From positions 9,892,544 through 9,956,543 of the forward strand of contig NC_079425.1 in the NCBI RefSeq assembly GCF_026213295.1: a DNA stretch of 64,000 bases, in the 5' to 3' direction. The notes beneath the pieces are model-generated. The model did not search any database. It had not been told where the DNA came from and was given only the letters and a program-made list of their open reading frames with translations. Position numbers and translations under genes: made by a program. The stretch's first letter is position 1, and every line of letters begins with the position of its first letter. The stretch comes from Gadus chalcogrammus (lineage: Eukaryota > Chordata > Actinopteri > Gadiformes > Gadidae). Positions 1-17,026 of the stretch are shown here, one piece after another.

Positions 1-2
1 CC

Positions 3-128
3 TCCGGGGACATCGGGAATCTGTTGGCTGCCCTGCATCATCTGGCCTTCGCAAAGACAAGGAGCGACTGTCCTGAGAGATTGCCACCGGAGTACCGTGT
101 GAGAGGAGGGGAGGAGGAGCCCACGTGA
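3..128 (+). CDS. Possible 3'-terminal coding fragment of an unidentified gene
   Basis: The first 128 bases are GC-rich and open in one plus-strand frame from base 3 to a TGA at 126-128, giving 42 residues with balanced composition (for example GDIGNLLAALHHLAFAK, then a Glu-rich end EEEPT). The sequence then turns sharply AT-rich and an AATAAA lies at 421-426, as expected of a 3' UTR. In human the neighbour converging on BTBD10 is BMAL1, but this peptide does not resemble the BMAL1 carboxy terminus as I know it. A GTGAGA at 96-101 could instead be a splice donor. I do not recognise the family, and an accidental open frame in GC-rich DNA is possible. Confidence 0.3.
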   Translation, partial: SGDIGNLLAALHHLAFAKTRSDCPERLPPEYRVRGGEEEPT

Positions 129-1470
129 GCGTATTATTTACACCCGCACGAGTCAAGACGGCCAGACTAACAAACACGCACCACATCATATTCTCGTATA
201 CAGTTAGGTAAATCCATGACATTTTAATACAGTTAAAATGTAATGAAACCCTAAGCAGACACAAAACTGAAAATAACATTATGTAAGACAATCCTTTCTC
301 CCAGATATTGGGAGTTAATTCCTATATAATTCACTTTAAAATACTGGTCAAGTACAACACAGGGAAAGTGATTACAATGTTTTTATTTAACGACTTATTT
401 GTCAATGAATTCAAGCTTTGAATAAAATGTTGTTTTTTTTACCACTAACAGCCTGCATCCTTGCTGTATCTGTTGGCTATGGGAAGAGCATCGCGTTGCA
501 TAATCAAACTCAGCCAATCCATACCTACTCCATCACTAGATACGTAAGACACCTTTGGTGTGTTGAACTGGAAATAATGACTGAGAGGTGAACGCAATAT
601 ATGTACTCCATATCCAGCAACCACAAGCTGGCACTGTTCCCCAAAGCACATTCACTAGTAGTTAGGCCTTCCAGGATGAGGTAAAAAATTATAATAATAA
701 TAATACAATTATAATGAAAACCATAACAAACCCAGGGAAATAAGATCATAAAAACCAAACTGGGTGCACATCACACCCCCCCCCCTCCCACCCCCTTCCA
801 AAAAAAAAGTATCAAACACTGTTAAGTACTAAAATCACAATTATATTAATAACCATTTTCTGAGCTCACTTCAAAACTGAAAATAAATTCCTTTGGTCAA
901 GTAAAAAAACAAAACACCAACAAACAAAACCAGAACTCCTCCTTTCACCAGTCTCATCTCCCTCCCATCCTTGAAGGGATTCTCTTGTTTACAGTCCAAC
1001 GGGTTCTTGAGGCTCTAAGGCTGCTGAGGAGGCGTCAAGGCAATATGGTTATGGTGCCCCTGGCCCTCCATGTTGCAGCATGCTGGGGCAGAGGAGAGGA
1101 ATTTGGGGGGGAGAGGGGGGGGAGACAGACACGGGGATAGGGAGAGAGACAAAAGGACAGGGAGAGAGACACAGGGAAAGGGAGAGACACAGGGATGGGG
1201 AGAGAGGTATAGGGAGAGAGACACAGGTATAGGGAGAGGGACACAGGGAAAGGGAGAGAGACACAGGCATAGGGAGAGAGGTATAGGGAGAGAGACACAG
1301 GGATCGGGAGAGAGATATAGGGAGAGAGACGCAGGGATAGGGAGAGAGGTATAGGGAGAGAGACACAGGGATCGGGAGAGAGGTATAGGGAGAGGGACAC
1401 AGGTATAGGGAGAGGGACACAGGGATAGGGAGAGGGACCCAGGGACAGGCAGAGGGCGTGGCTCCTCTCC
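129..1470. other. Convergent 3' UTR / intergenic stretch
   Basis: This interval separates the possible plus-strand gene end from the BTBD10 stop codon. The plus strand has AATAAA at 421-426 and 882-887. The minus strand has AATAAA at 387-382, which would give BTBD10 a 3' UTR of about 1.1 kb, so the two transcripts may overlap tail to tail. It also holds a C-run at about 775-785 and a GA-rich minisatellite. No coding exon was seen here. Confidence 0.5.
1090..1450. repeat. GA-rich minisatellite in the BTBD10 3' UTR
   Basis: About 360 bp of tandem variants of a roughly 20-bp unit of the form gggagagagacacaggnata. It begins about 20 bp beyond the BTBD10 stop codon in the direction of transcription, so it would be transcribed as a CU-rich repeat in the mRNA. 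The copies are diverged, with embedded GGTATAGGGAGAG and ACACAGGGAAAG variants. Confidence 0.85.
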
Positions 1471-6996
<5,526 letters not shown>

Positions 6997-7476
6997 CACC
7001 CAAACACAGGGGAGGATCTGGATCTTTCAATTGTCATCATAATCTTCTGTGAATACAAAAAAAACAATGCCTAATTGATTGTAGTGAATTAGATATGCTT
7101 TGTATCTCTATGATAGTTAACCCAACATACCAACGTTAAAGATATGGAACACTGCATTGGTTAACCCTGATTATTCATACTACCAGTACCAGGGTAAAGT
7201 AACATCCATTCCTTCTATGTTGTTTGATGTCATTTTACGCCTATAATCCAAGCATTATCTAAATTAAGGCTAAAATGAACTGATGAAAGTGTGGACATTA
7301 CACCGAAGTTACTGACTAGCCGTTTGAATTATATTACGACATCAACCTGTCGAAGTACTCCAAACACAATGCCATTTCCTTTTCCCAATCTAATGACATC
7401 TTAACGTCTACACCACGGAGCGGTAACGTTAGCTTAACCCTTTCTTTAGCTAGAAAGACGTCTCTTAAACACTCAC

Positions 7477-7700
7477 CCAGTCTAACATAATCCATGTACG
7501 GAACGAATGACCGTTGACGTCTACTTTCTGATCCTGATGTTTTGGCTAGGATATATAGTCACCTCGTAGTAATATCAACAGACAACGTTATTTGCAATAT
7601 CAACCGTTGAGCGATTCTTGGATTTTCCCTATTAAGGAAATAGAGCTGGTTCGTTCTTCTTTGTGACCATGACAAACACCTTGAAGTTACTATACAGGCG
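7477..7700 (-). promoter_or_regulatory. Candidate non-coding first exon and promoter area of BTBD10
   Basis: Reading the minus strand, a consensus donor CTGG|GTGAGT lies at 7476-7471, so the segment upstream of it could be a non-coding first exon spliced to the acceptor at 7046. The 5' limit is unknown and no TATA box or clear CpG island is visible. The assignment rests only on the donor and its position. Confidence 0.3.
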
Positions 7701-8311
7701 CATGTTCGCCATCTAGCGCCCTGGAGTGAAGTGGAAATGCCTTACACCCAAGTGTCTGGGGTGAACCCAAACATTAAAAATAATATCCGGGGCTAAAGCA
7801 CCGGTTATTATTTAATTAGCCTCGAATATAATTTGTGTGTACATTTAAAAATATATACATATATATTTTCGATATTTATTGGTATATATACTGGTAACTA
7901 TGAATAAGAATCAGAATACAAAGTGCAACGAAATTGGGGTAGAGGCTCTCAAAATAAGTGATTTTTTTAAAAATGTTTTTTTTTAAAGAAATGAATACAT
8001 AGAATGTTTAAGAATTTAAAAACAATGATAAATATTTAAAAATGTCAGCCAATTTTAAAGGTCAGATGGACTGCATTTATTCAATTCAGTGTAGAAGTGA
8101 TACAATGATTCTAGTCACTAATGGTAGTTAGTTATTTAGAAAGAAACATGGGGATTCCAGGGACATCTCAAAATAAAGTAGCCTAGTCCTTCTGGAAAGA
8201 TAATAAACAGTTTAAAAACATTACCAGACTGTTTACCACCTCAAGTGAATTAACCTATCATATCCCCAGTCAGATCCATCCAGTCAGATCTATCCATCCA
8301 TCCATCAATCC

Positions 8312-8348
<37 letters not shown>

Positions 8349-9039
8349 GTCTCACTTGTATTCATTTTACTCTGAAATAACTTCAATGGAACTTTAGATG
8401 TTTGGGGATAAGCAGCCCAGCAGTCAGGTAGCTATTTAAAGCTATAATAAACTGCGTATTTATTTTTTTATTTAGGTAAAGCATTATGAAATAATGTGCA
8501 TGCACAATAAAGCAGACAAAAAATAAAATAATCTTTTTGTATGCCCAGAGGAATAATTTTCTTTTCCCTCTGGGCTAAGCCCAGGATGTTTATGAAACCT
8601 AGAATCGCCGCTGGCAGACATTAGGATACCATTTCTCTATGATTAAATCAAAATGCATTGTTTAACCAAACTCATTTGAATGTATTATGAGTGGTACTGC
8701 ATAAAGCAGGTTGATGCACAGGAAAACATGGGCTACTTCCATCATCCTTGGCAGATGCACAGCATCTATTTCTGTCGACCCGTCTGTCCCTCTGTCCGTC
8801 TTTCTGTCTGTTTTTGTATCTGTCTGTCGGTCTGCCTGTCCATCTGTCTGTCTACTGTCTTTATGGTCTGACCCTACATGAGCCATCCTTTTACTTTTGG
8901 AAAACAGGTGAAGAACAATATCCGCAAATACGTATGTCGACTACAGTGGACACCAAAGATTTGAATCAAATCAAATGTCCAAAAATAATAACCACACTCA
9001 CCCCTTTTTTCCGAAGGCGTTTAACAATTTAGAGCATTA
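7701..9039. other. Intergenic DNA between BTBD10 and PTH (first part)
   Basis: AT-rich sequence without a supportable gene. It contains a CTCF-like core (7706-7719), an (AT)n tract at about 8314-8344 preceded by TCCA repeats, and a degenerate TCTG/TCTGTC tract at about 8775-8865. Confidence 0.6.
8314..8344. repeat. (TA)n microsatellite
   Basis: Uninterrupted TA dinucleotides preceded by a short run of ATCC tetranucleotides at about 8287-8310. Confidence 0.9.
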
Positions 9040-10230
9040 CAGTTTTTCTCACTCGCTTTGGTACATTTCTCAAAACAATTCGTACTAATTGCAAAACAGC
9101 ATGGATTACCTGCAAAATCCAGTCTCTTGCTCAAAATATTTAGTTAATCTCTCAAAAGCAAAATCTGTGTCAATGAACGCGTCAGTGCCAAAGAATGACA
9201 AGTCCTTATGTCAATGTGCATGAATATGACAGTCAAATTGCTTAGTCATGTTGTCAATATAACATTCTACTCTGAAGGGATTTTCTGATGTAAACTATGG
9301 CTAAAGTTTTGAAGACAGTTATTGTAAATTGTAAAGTTACACCTTAGTGTATGTGTGAGATTGATTGCAAGGGACTGGACAAGATTCACATTTACCCTTT
9401 TACTGTTTGTACTGTAATTTGTTGACAGACCATTTCGTTGTGATACAGAAAGGAAAAGACAGCACTGCATATCACAAAGAAAGAAACAAAAAATGTGAAC
9501 ATAGGACGATCTCCTTAGGGAAAACTGTCCATGCAGGGCTGTAGGAATTACAGCGCAGTCTTCCTACACCACCTGACATTCCTGTCTGTTGGGCAACAAA
9601 TTCTCATTCTCACACAGCCTCACTCCTCTTCCTCTTCTTCTCTCTGGCTGTTGACACCGTCCAATTCCTTGTCCTTCCATTGTCAGACATTGTAATATTG
9701 TGTTGTGCTCCAGCTATATATTTACTTGCCAGTTGATGGTTCATGAGATGCACCTTTGAGCTACTTCAGTTCAACTGGTTGATCTAACGCTTCCCACACT
9801 TCCCTTTGTTAGAGAAAGTCAAGATTCACCTGGGAGCAATCAACCAATTCAGGATAGATTTAGAAAAAAGTCTTATGGAAATGTGTAGAAATATGCTTGA
9901 CTTATTATGACAACTTGTTCAACCATTTTGCATGTAAAGGCTTATGCAACGATGAACTAATGCCTAAATGTTGTGGGGGTGAGACTATTCGACAGAGACC
10001 CTTTATAATATATTTTGATCAACATGACACAAGCAATTGATAATGCAGGAAAGAGCAGAGAATTGTACATAATCGTTGCATGGATGTACAAAGCATTTGC
10101 AACTTTTTCAAAGAAATGAGAAACTGTTTATTTGATGTGCAAAAATGACACAATGATTTGAAGATTGAACAAGTAGTTTTGAGAATGTCCATTCTGATCT
10201 GAGAAATGTACCAAAGTGACTGAGAAAAAA
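9040..10230 (-). mobile_element. Decayed Tc1/mariner-superfamily DNA transposon
   Basis: The two ends are inverted copies. The left reads TTTTTCTCACTCGCTTTGG then TACATTTCTCA, and the right (complemented) TTTTTCTCAGTCACTTTGG then TACATTTCTCA. Both ends are flanked by TA (9038-9039 and 10231-10232), the target duplication typical of this superfamily. On the minus strand an ATG at 9680 opens a short Arg/Gly-rich peptide (MEGQGIGRCQQPERRRGRGV) like the start of a fish mariner-type transposase, but it meets stops within about 40 codons. The interior holds many C/TTCAAAA repeats. The copy is therefore an inactive relic of about 1.2 kb. Confidence 0.7.
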
Positions 10231-11837
10231 TATCACATATCAAATCCTTTCAATCAAACATGTACACATACTTTTCTCTGGTTATTAAAAGGTTTTTGTT
10301 GTTGAATTTTGAAGACCAAAATTTTTTCACTGATAACAACATCATATCATATGAATAGGACACCGAGACTCAACACAATGGCCTGAGTGACTCATAAGAT
10401 AGTATGCAAACAAAACTCCCTAGACACTGAAGTAAAAAAAGAGGAGGTTAGAATATCAAAGGTTTGACTGCAATATTTTGATAACATATGACTACCGCAT
10501 CACTAATATATAAACACATATTCAATATGATTGATTTATTGTGTTTAGTTCAGATTTAATAAATTAAACATAATTACATGCAAATGTATATATTTACACA
10601 CATTTACAAAGAGATAGAGGATTTCTGAATCAATTACTCATTAGTGAATAAGAACATGTTGACATAATTGAATTCACAAAGTAAAAAAACAAAATATTGT
10701 AAATATAAGTATTGATTACTTAATTGAAGATAATTAATGTTATTATGTGTTTTTGATAGGATTGGGTTCTCAGCTCAATACAGGTAGCAGAGTGTATAGT
10801 AAGTCTAGTTGGACAATCATGATTGGGCACTTTCAAAGGGCACACAACCTTATTTATTATCATCTTTCCAGATTGACTCATGAGCCCAAATGAGCCATAA
10901 AATATCATCAAGGAGTCATCCTTTTTCAGACAACAATCACTAATGTTAACATCAATGGAGATAATTTAAGATAAATTCAATTTAGGTATCTTATCAGCAA
11001 ATAATATTGAACTTCTATATCCATCTAAAGATTGTCTTTATGCATTTCAAAACTTGATGACCCTGATAAACTTTAACAGCTACTTGCTTTCATGTACTTG
11101 GCACGAGTTACTGTCTTGCATATGTCTGACATTCATTAGCTTGGAGAAGAATGTTTAACATTTCAAACTCTTGAGCATGCTACCCTTGCGCGACTACATG
11201 CAAATAGCACGTATTTAATACCTTTTGCTACTTGCTCACAACACAAAAATATATTTCAGCCAGGTATTGCAATTTTGTAGCTCAAAAGGAGAAAGTTATT
11301 TTAAAAAGTATTCATATTAATGTATTATTTTCAATTGAATATTAATGTATTGCAAACCGGTTTGTGATTTGATGGAGCCCTATGATGGGAAGGCAGCCAA
11401 GAGTTGTACCCTATAGCCTTCAAAAAATACAATTTGTAGCTTTGTCTTTCTTTATTTGTTCCTTTTCAGAGGGCAATATGAAGCAAGACTGATATAAATA
11501 TATCCATTGATTATGTTTTGTTTTTAAGACTGGCAGCTTTGTTGGTCCATATTTATAAAATAATAAAACAGTAGGTTGGGATTTCAGCTCAAGTTTGGTA
11601 ATCACACACAATTTGTGATGAAATAACTATTTTGGGCAAATACATTATGATGGTTATATCAACTCTTGTTTTGTAATCTTTTTTGACGAATTAACAATAC
11701 GACGGCTCTGTTCTTTTTTGAAAAAAACATAATACATAAAAAAACATATAACAGATTTTACAAAGAAAATACATCAAATAAACCATACAAATTAATCATA
11801 AATACAAATAAAAAATACGTACATTTCTACATTTAAA
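10231..11837. other. AT-rich DNA downstream of PTH
   Basis: Strongly AT-rich sequence with no supportable exon, repeat family or RNA gene. It lies on the 3' side of PTH. TTTATT at 11838-11843, just beyond its edge, reads as AATAAA on the minus strand about 100 bp past the PTH stop and may be its polyadenylation signal. Confidence 0.55.
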
Positions 11838-11941
11838 TTTATTGACCTTTATACAATCCAATAGAGAAAAATGGTTACTATAAACGCAATCTTCTAGTAT
11901 TAGGCCAATCGTATAATAAATATGTTTAGTTTATTTTTAAA

Positions 11942-12134
11942 TCACTTTTGTGGTTCTGCATACAAATGTTGAAAAATATCTCTGATCTTCCTGGTTTGTC
12001 CATGGTGTTGTCCTTTGTCATGCGTAGGAACAGTTATGTCCCTTAACTTTGCCTGAAGCCAATCTTGTCTCTGGCTCACTTGCTTGTGTTCCTGAACATT
12101 ATGCATTAGCTGGACCTCGCTGATGGTGCGCTTG
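11942..12134 (-). CDS. pth: PTH exon 3 (dibasic site and mature hormone)
   Basis: 193 bp: one base completing Ser, 63 codons and a TGA at 11944-11942. It encodes the KR cleavage site and the whole mature hormone, as exon 3 of mammalian PTH does. Confidence 0.95.
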
Positions 12135-12345
12135 CTACAGGCAAATACAATAAAAACATAATTAATATAATGATAAAACCGGCATCTAGCAAGCATTGCC
12201 ACCTTCGTATTGAACAATATAATGGAGTATATCTTGTTGAAATAAACAGAGTGTACCTTCTCACTGGTTTAGCCATAATGTGAAGACTGCAGAGGAAGAG
12301 TATAAGAACAACAGCAACCACCCTATGTCCTATGGAAAGCTGCAT
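11942..12345 (-). CDS. pth: Preproparathyroid hormone (PTH)
   Basis: Two coding exons, 12345-12257 and 12134-11942, join in phase 2 across a 122-bp intron (donor AG|GTACAC, acceptor TTGCCTGTAG) to give 93 residues. Residues 1-25 form a signal peptide (MQLSIGHR, then a hydrophobic core VVAVVLILFLCSL). A short pro-segment KPVRSKR ends in a dibasic cleavage site. The mature hormone of 61 residues starts TISEVQLMHNVQEHKQ and retains Glu4, Gln6, Leu7, Met8, His9, Asn10, Trp23, Leu24 and Leu28, positions conserved in PTH. PTH is secreted and acts on PTH receptors (class B GPCRs) to control calcium and phosphate. At 61 residues the mature form is shorter than the 84 of mammals, as is usual in fish. 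Position beside BTBD10 matches human synteny. Whether it is pth1a or pth1b is not settled. Confidence 0.95.
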
Positions 12346-12351
12346 AGTCAC
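12257..12351 (-). CDS. pth: PTH exon 2 (signal peptide and most of pro-segment)
   Basis: The exon starts after acceptor ATATTGCAG with six leader bases (GTGACT) and then the ATG at 12345. It carries 29 codons plus two bases and ends at donor AG|GTACAC. Confidence 0.93.
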
Positions 12352-12468
12352 CTGCAATATTATACAGAAAAGTTTTATTTTAGTTTCTGTGGAGTGTGGA
12401 TTAATAATTTCTCTTGACACAGTATGCCAGAAAAAAAAGCAAATTGAAGTATTGTAAATTACACTTAC

Positions 12469-12567
12469 TGATTTCTTGTCCTGTCCTTCCCAAAGTCACA
12501 GGGGGTTCAGGTTCTGATAGTATTGCAATGGATTGCTATGGGAGTCAAGTCAAACTTGTTGATCAGC
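12469..12567 (-). ncRNA. pth: PTH exon 1 (untranslated leader)
   Basis: A consensus donor AATCA|GTAAGT at 12468-12463 lies 117 bp upstream of exon 2, and a TATA-like box sits about 30 bp upstream of the proposed start near 12567. This gives a leader exon of about 100 nt, matching the three-exon layout of vertebrate PTH. The exact start is inferred from the TATA spacing. It is mRNA leader, not a separate RNA gene. Confidence 0.65.
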
Positions 12568-12592
12568 GTTTCAGCGCAGGGCCACTGAGCCT

Positions 12593-12602
12593 CCTTTTTA
12601 TG
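12593..12602 (-). promoter_or_regulatory. PTH TATA-like box
   Basis: On the minus strand the sequence is GCATAAAAAGG, a TATA-type element about 30 bp upstream of the inferred start of PTH exon 1. Confidence 0.6.
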
Positions 12603-12651
12603 CAGTATATCCCAGCCCAGGTCATCAATGAGCCACCTTCATAATTGATGG

Positions 12652-12659
12652 TGATGTCA
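12652..12659 (-). promoter_or_regulatory. CRE-like site upstream of PTH
   Basis: TGACATCA on the minus strand differs from the palindromic cAMP-response element TGACGTCA at one base. It lies about 85-90 bp upstream of the inferred PTH start. Human PTH also has a CRE in its proximal promoter, so the placement is suggestive, but binding is unproven. Confidence 0.4.
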
Positions 12660-12924
12660 CTTTCCAATGCTTCCATGTGGACAGGCATCTGCATGACGGC
12701 ACCTCCGCCACCACTCACTGCTAATTCATCTTTCAACACCTCGGTCAGTAACCCTGATTCTCACCCGGCTTTTGAACTTGTTCCATTTTCATAATGAAAA
12801 ATAACATTTGTTAGAATACGTGCATCTTCGTTGGGTATGCCATATTAGTCTAGAGTTTACTTTTAGTTTATTGTTGAAAAAAAAGTATACTATTTGTTCG
12901 TAGTATAAATGTTATTGGTGATTA

Positions 12925-12934
12925 TACATATATA

Positions 12935-12988
<54 letters not shown>

Positions 12989-13018
12989 TATACATATATC
13001 TATATCTATATATCTCTA

Positions 13019-13053
<35 letters not shown>
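12925..13053. repeat. Long (TA)n-rich microsatellite
   Basis: Nearly continuous TA dinucleotides over about 130 bp, interrupted in the middle by CATCTATACATATATCTATC-type variants. Confidence 0.92.
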
Positions 13054-13055
<2 letters not shown>

Positions 13056-13794
13056 TCTGTGCAAACACAACTAAGCTCTAAGCTCAGATTTTGTTAGTTA
13101 ATATCTGTCATATGAACCAAAGTGATTAATGATATTTTGTATAGTATAGTTATAGGAACCATGCAAGAGACCAAAAAGCAAAATGAATATATAAATGCTA
13201 CTAAAGCAAATTTGGTTATATAATTATAAAATGGAAGGACATTTGCCATTGAATCATGTTAGAATGAAATGTTCGTTTTTCGTTCTTCAATAAAGAAGGA
13301 GAGCATGCAGATTCTATGTATCCAACATGGAGGCCTCATCATCACTGCATTTGTGCAACCGCAGCAACAAAGCGTTCCTGCTCTTTTGGCAAAATGGCAA
13401 TACAACAATTGTTGTCTTTGTGGAAAATTAACTATATGACATGATCACATTTTTGCAAGATACACTGTATCACACTTTGACAAAAACACCAAATTTGGTT
13501 TAATGACTACTTTTCATCAATGCACCATGAGATTTCATTTTTGCTTATCTGTACATTACAGCTCTCCAGTTAAGCGTAGCTTAACATGTTGCATAAAGTA
13601 GTGCCTAACCTTGTCATTGTGTCACATGACACATTAGGTAACCACGAAAGATGTTTTCTAAATGTGGCCCTGGAATGGCTATGCAATGTCTAAAAGAACT
13701 GGTCCCACACACGGACCTACACCTTACTGTCATAAAGAGGGCAGAATTAGACATTACGTGTATACATTGTTTACACCTCAGATCTTTTCTTGTG

Positions 13795-13828
13795 TTTGCT
13801 TTGACACAATTAATTGTGTCAAAGCAAA
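13795..13828. repeat. Perfect 34-bp palindrome
   Basis: The left arm TTTGCTTTGACACAATT (13795-13811) is followed directly by its exact complement AATTGTGTCAAAGCAAA (13812-13828), with no spacer. It contains two inverted CTTTGA motifs around a central AATTAATT. Confidence 0.95.
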
Positions 13829-15887
13829 GAGATGGACATGGCTTGGGACTTGGGATTCTTTGTATGGTTTATTGTGGCCTTGCATTCCATAATCAAGATA
13901 TTCAATTATCTTCCATGTAATTTCATTGTCAGAATTTATATGTAACAACACTATTCACTTTACACTTTACTTATTACATACTTTTGACAATCTATGTTAT
14001 ATTTGGATTGCCTCTGTAGCATGCCTATAATTATGATTACAGATGAATAGTAGTGCAAGAAGGTGCAAGGTTGTGAAATACTGAAGCATAAGTAATGCAT
14101 GTTACGTGTTATCCATAGGACATTGAAATACATTTACATTTAGTGTTGAGTGTGGTCGATGTCCACTGCTGACTTATCGAATTATCAGAACTCTCCGTCG
14201 TGCATGCTAGCACACTTTTCGACATGAGGATTCAACCGGGCAAATAGGCTTGAACACGTGTTGTATACTTAACTAGAGTGTTCTGAATGCTGGTCTCATA
14301 GCCTCATGCGGTCACAATGTAAAGCATCTCAAATATGGTATGCTGGTGGTGTGCAGAGCAACTTGACAGAGACTAATGTGGTCCATGCATACAAATCATT
14401 AACTTGGGTCACCAGTTCTTCAGAATTTGAAAAATGCACACAAACATCTTTTGAACTTAATGAACAAAATTACCTAGGTATGTTTTTTTTTGCTTGACCC
14501 GTCTCTTTGGTTCGGGTACAAATGTACAGTATGCATGTTGATTTATTCATCTTTCTTGTCCATGTTAGGGATGTGGTAGTCGCGCTGCCAATAGCTAGAT
14601 AGATGGGAATGGGATAGATATATTGCTCTAACCTCTGCATTGTATGTTCCAAGGTATGGAAGGGCGCATGGCTATGCAATGCTTTCCTTGAAATCTAAAT
14701 ATGGAGTTACTTTTTTCATGAATGAGGTCACTCCACTTTAAGATATCATGTAGCAGAATGAGATATATTTAGCTTGTCTTCATCATCTCTTCTTTCTTTG
14801 TGCTATAAGACAAACAGAGAGCCCATTACGCTGACCATTTGGACAGCAACGCATTGTTGGATTCATTGGGTGTTGATGCCGTAAAAAGCAATACATAATC
14901 ACAATGTGTTGCTGCATGCTTGTGTCATGACTCCCTTCCTGCAGAATGAGACGGCTTTGACACAGCGATAGGCCAAGCAAACATCCCTGTCATCTAATGC
15001 AGACACCCCAACCAACATCAATCTATCACACATAGTATTGCTTTGGCCATCTGACTACCCAGCACAGGTGGTTGTGGTGTCATGTTAGTTGTGGTGTCAT
15101 TTCTGTGCTGAGCACATCAAGTACGGCATCTGCTGACAACAAAGTTAGCCGACTACAATGAACGTTATGTTTGATGATGTAAAAACAAAACAATAAAATT
15201 GTCAACTTCATGTTACAAGGAACAACAGCCTATCTATTGCTCTTTATAGACTCCAAAGTCACTGTGAATCGTTTGCACATCGTCAGCATTGTAATAATAA
15301 ATACAATTTGAAACCTGCCCTCTAACTTCATCACTCCAGCCACAAATCGATTTTCAAGCTAATCAATCCTTGGATGCACTGTCGCGGTTAGATTTGCTCA
15401 TAATGGTTGACATAGCTTTGCTCAAAGGTGAGGGCTGTGGTGAAAAGTTGAAAATAGGTCTTAACAAAAGTGATGCAATCAGAAAGTGACATTTACTGCA
15501 GGTTTAGAAGCCCACAGCAGCGGTGGGGTCTATGTTCGGTTGACTAGGTTAGCTAAGGTCAGACCTACCACGCACACAGGGCTTGATGAGAAACCTGTAG
15601 TGTCAGGTAATTTCAATTTTTGAATTGGGATTGTAATTGGACAGCTGTTGTTGTACAGCATCATGCCATCTCTATGATGAATGACCTTTTAATGGAGTGA
15701 ATGGCATATAGACAATAATCCTTTCATTTGGTCCAGGAAGTTGGTTGGAGTTAACTGGTTATGCTACCATCTAAGCCCCATTGCATGTGCTCTTATATTT
15801 GGGGGAGGAATGGCAGACTAATGAATTGACAGATTATTTTCTTCTTCAGGGAGCTGAACTTTCTTCTACAAAAGTATGCATGGGAAA

Positions 15888-15919
15888 ATGTTGCTTTGAT
15901 GAAAGGCAAAGCAGTCCAA
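15888..15919 (+). repeat. First copy of an exact 32-bp direct repeat
   Basis: The copy begins ATGTTGCTTTGATGAAAGGC and ends AAAGCAGTCCAA. An identical 32-mer lies at 19878-19909 in the same orientation, while flanking bases differ. Within it GCTTTG and CAAAGC form a 6-bp inverted pair. Confidence 0.9.
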
Positions 15920-17026
15920 TATGCTGTACCAAGAGGATCTTGGGGAACAATTGGTTGAAAGGAAAGTATAATATCCAACCAGGGAATAGTAAATAGACAA
16001 AGGCAGAAAATACAGAGACAGACAGACAGAGAAAGACTGCTGGATAGAGTGGTCTCAACATTGTCTTGAACCAGTACTTGCACTGCCCTCTTATTTCCTA
16101 GAGTAGCAGAGTCCATTCCTAAAGGATTCTTTTTTGCAACAGAAAATAATTGTCTTGTCGATCATGCTTGAGCTATCGGCAGTAGGAGTTGATCGTCTGA
16201 ATTTTATCAGCTCACCCTCTGTATGAAAGATAAAGCAGATCCATGGAACCTTAAGCCTCAGGCTAATCCCAGAGATATACCTAAGCGCACTTCAAATACT
16301 CTTTTGTACCTTTGTCTATCGGCCTGTATTCGTTGCCTCCAGGGTGCCCATTTCCAACCAGGATAATGAATGTTTGTCCTATTTTTGAGTGATTTTGGTC
16401 CGATGTGTCTATATTTTAACTCTCTGAGTCTTCAAAGAATTGTGGCTTTTATTAATAAATTGTATATTTGTCTGTGTTTGTATAACCCAGTGTAGAATTA
16501 TTATGAATTATTATAATGTGCATGTTGTCTTTGATAATTCCATTCATTGCTTCATTTATTTATGGCATGAGCGGTCCGCGTTTATGTATATTCAGGATAA
16601 GAAACTGGAACCCACACCAAGTGAATATGCAAACACCATTAGAAAGTATGATCATCATTAGAAATGTTATGTGTTTAACATGTGCCACGTTAGTGGTCTC
16701 TAACTTGTTACGTTTAAACCCATCTAAATAATTTGAATGCAGATATTCAGGTTATAATCGTAGATTATGCATTTACAGTTTACACTGACGTCTCAAGGTC
16801 AGATATTTGATTTGTACTGCAAAATAACACATATTTCCCTCAAATACTCCAAAAACTTGGAGCCACAACATTGCTATTATCATGCATATGGTGGTTTTTG
16901 GTATTAGTAAGGTTTGAGAGAATACAATTTTGGAATCCTGCTATTGGCCATCCAATTTTTTTCACACGGTTCTTCAATCAACTGATCGCGAGGCCTTTGG
17001 CAGTTCATCATTGATGTAGCGTTTGT

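Noticed and set aside
11930..11935. AATAAA on the minus strand 7 bp past the PTH stop
   Set aside because: Too close to the stop codon to be the likely polyadenylation signal; the one at 11838-11843 is better placed.
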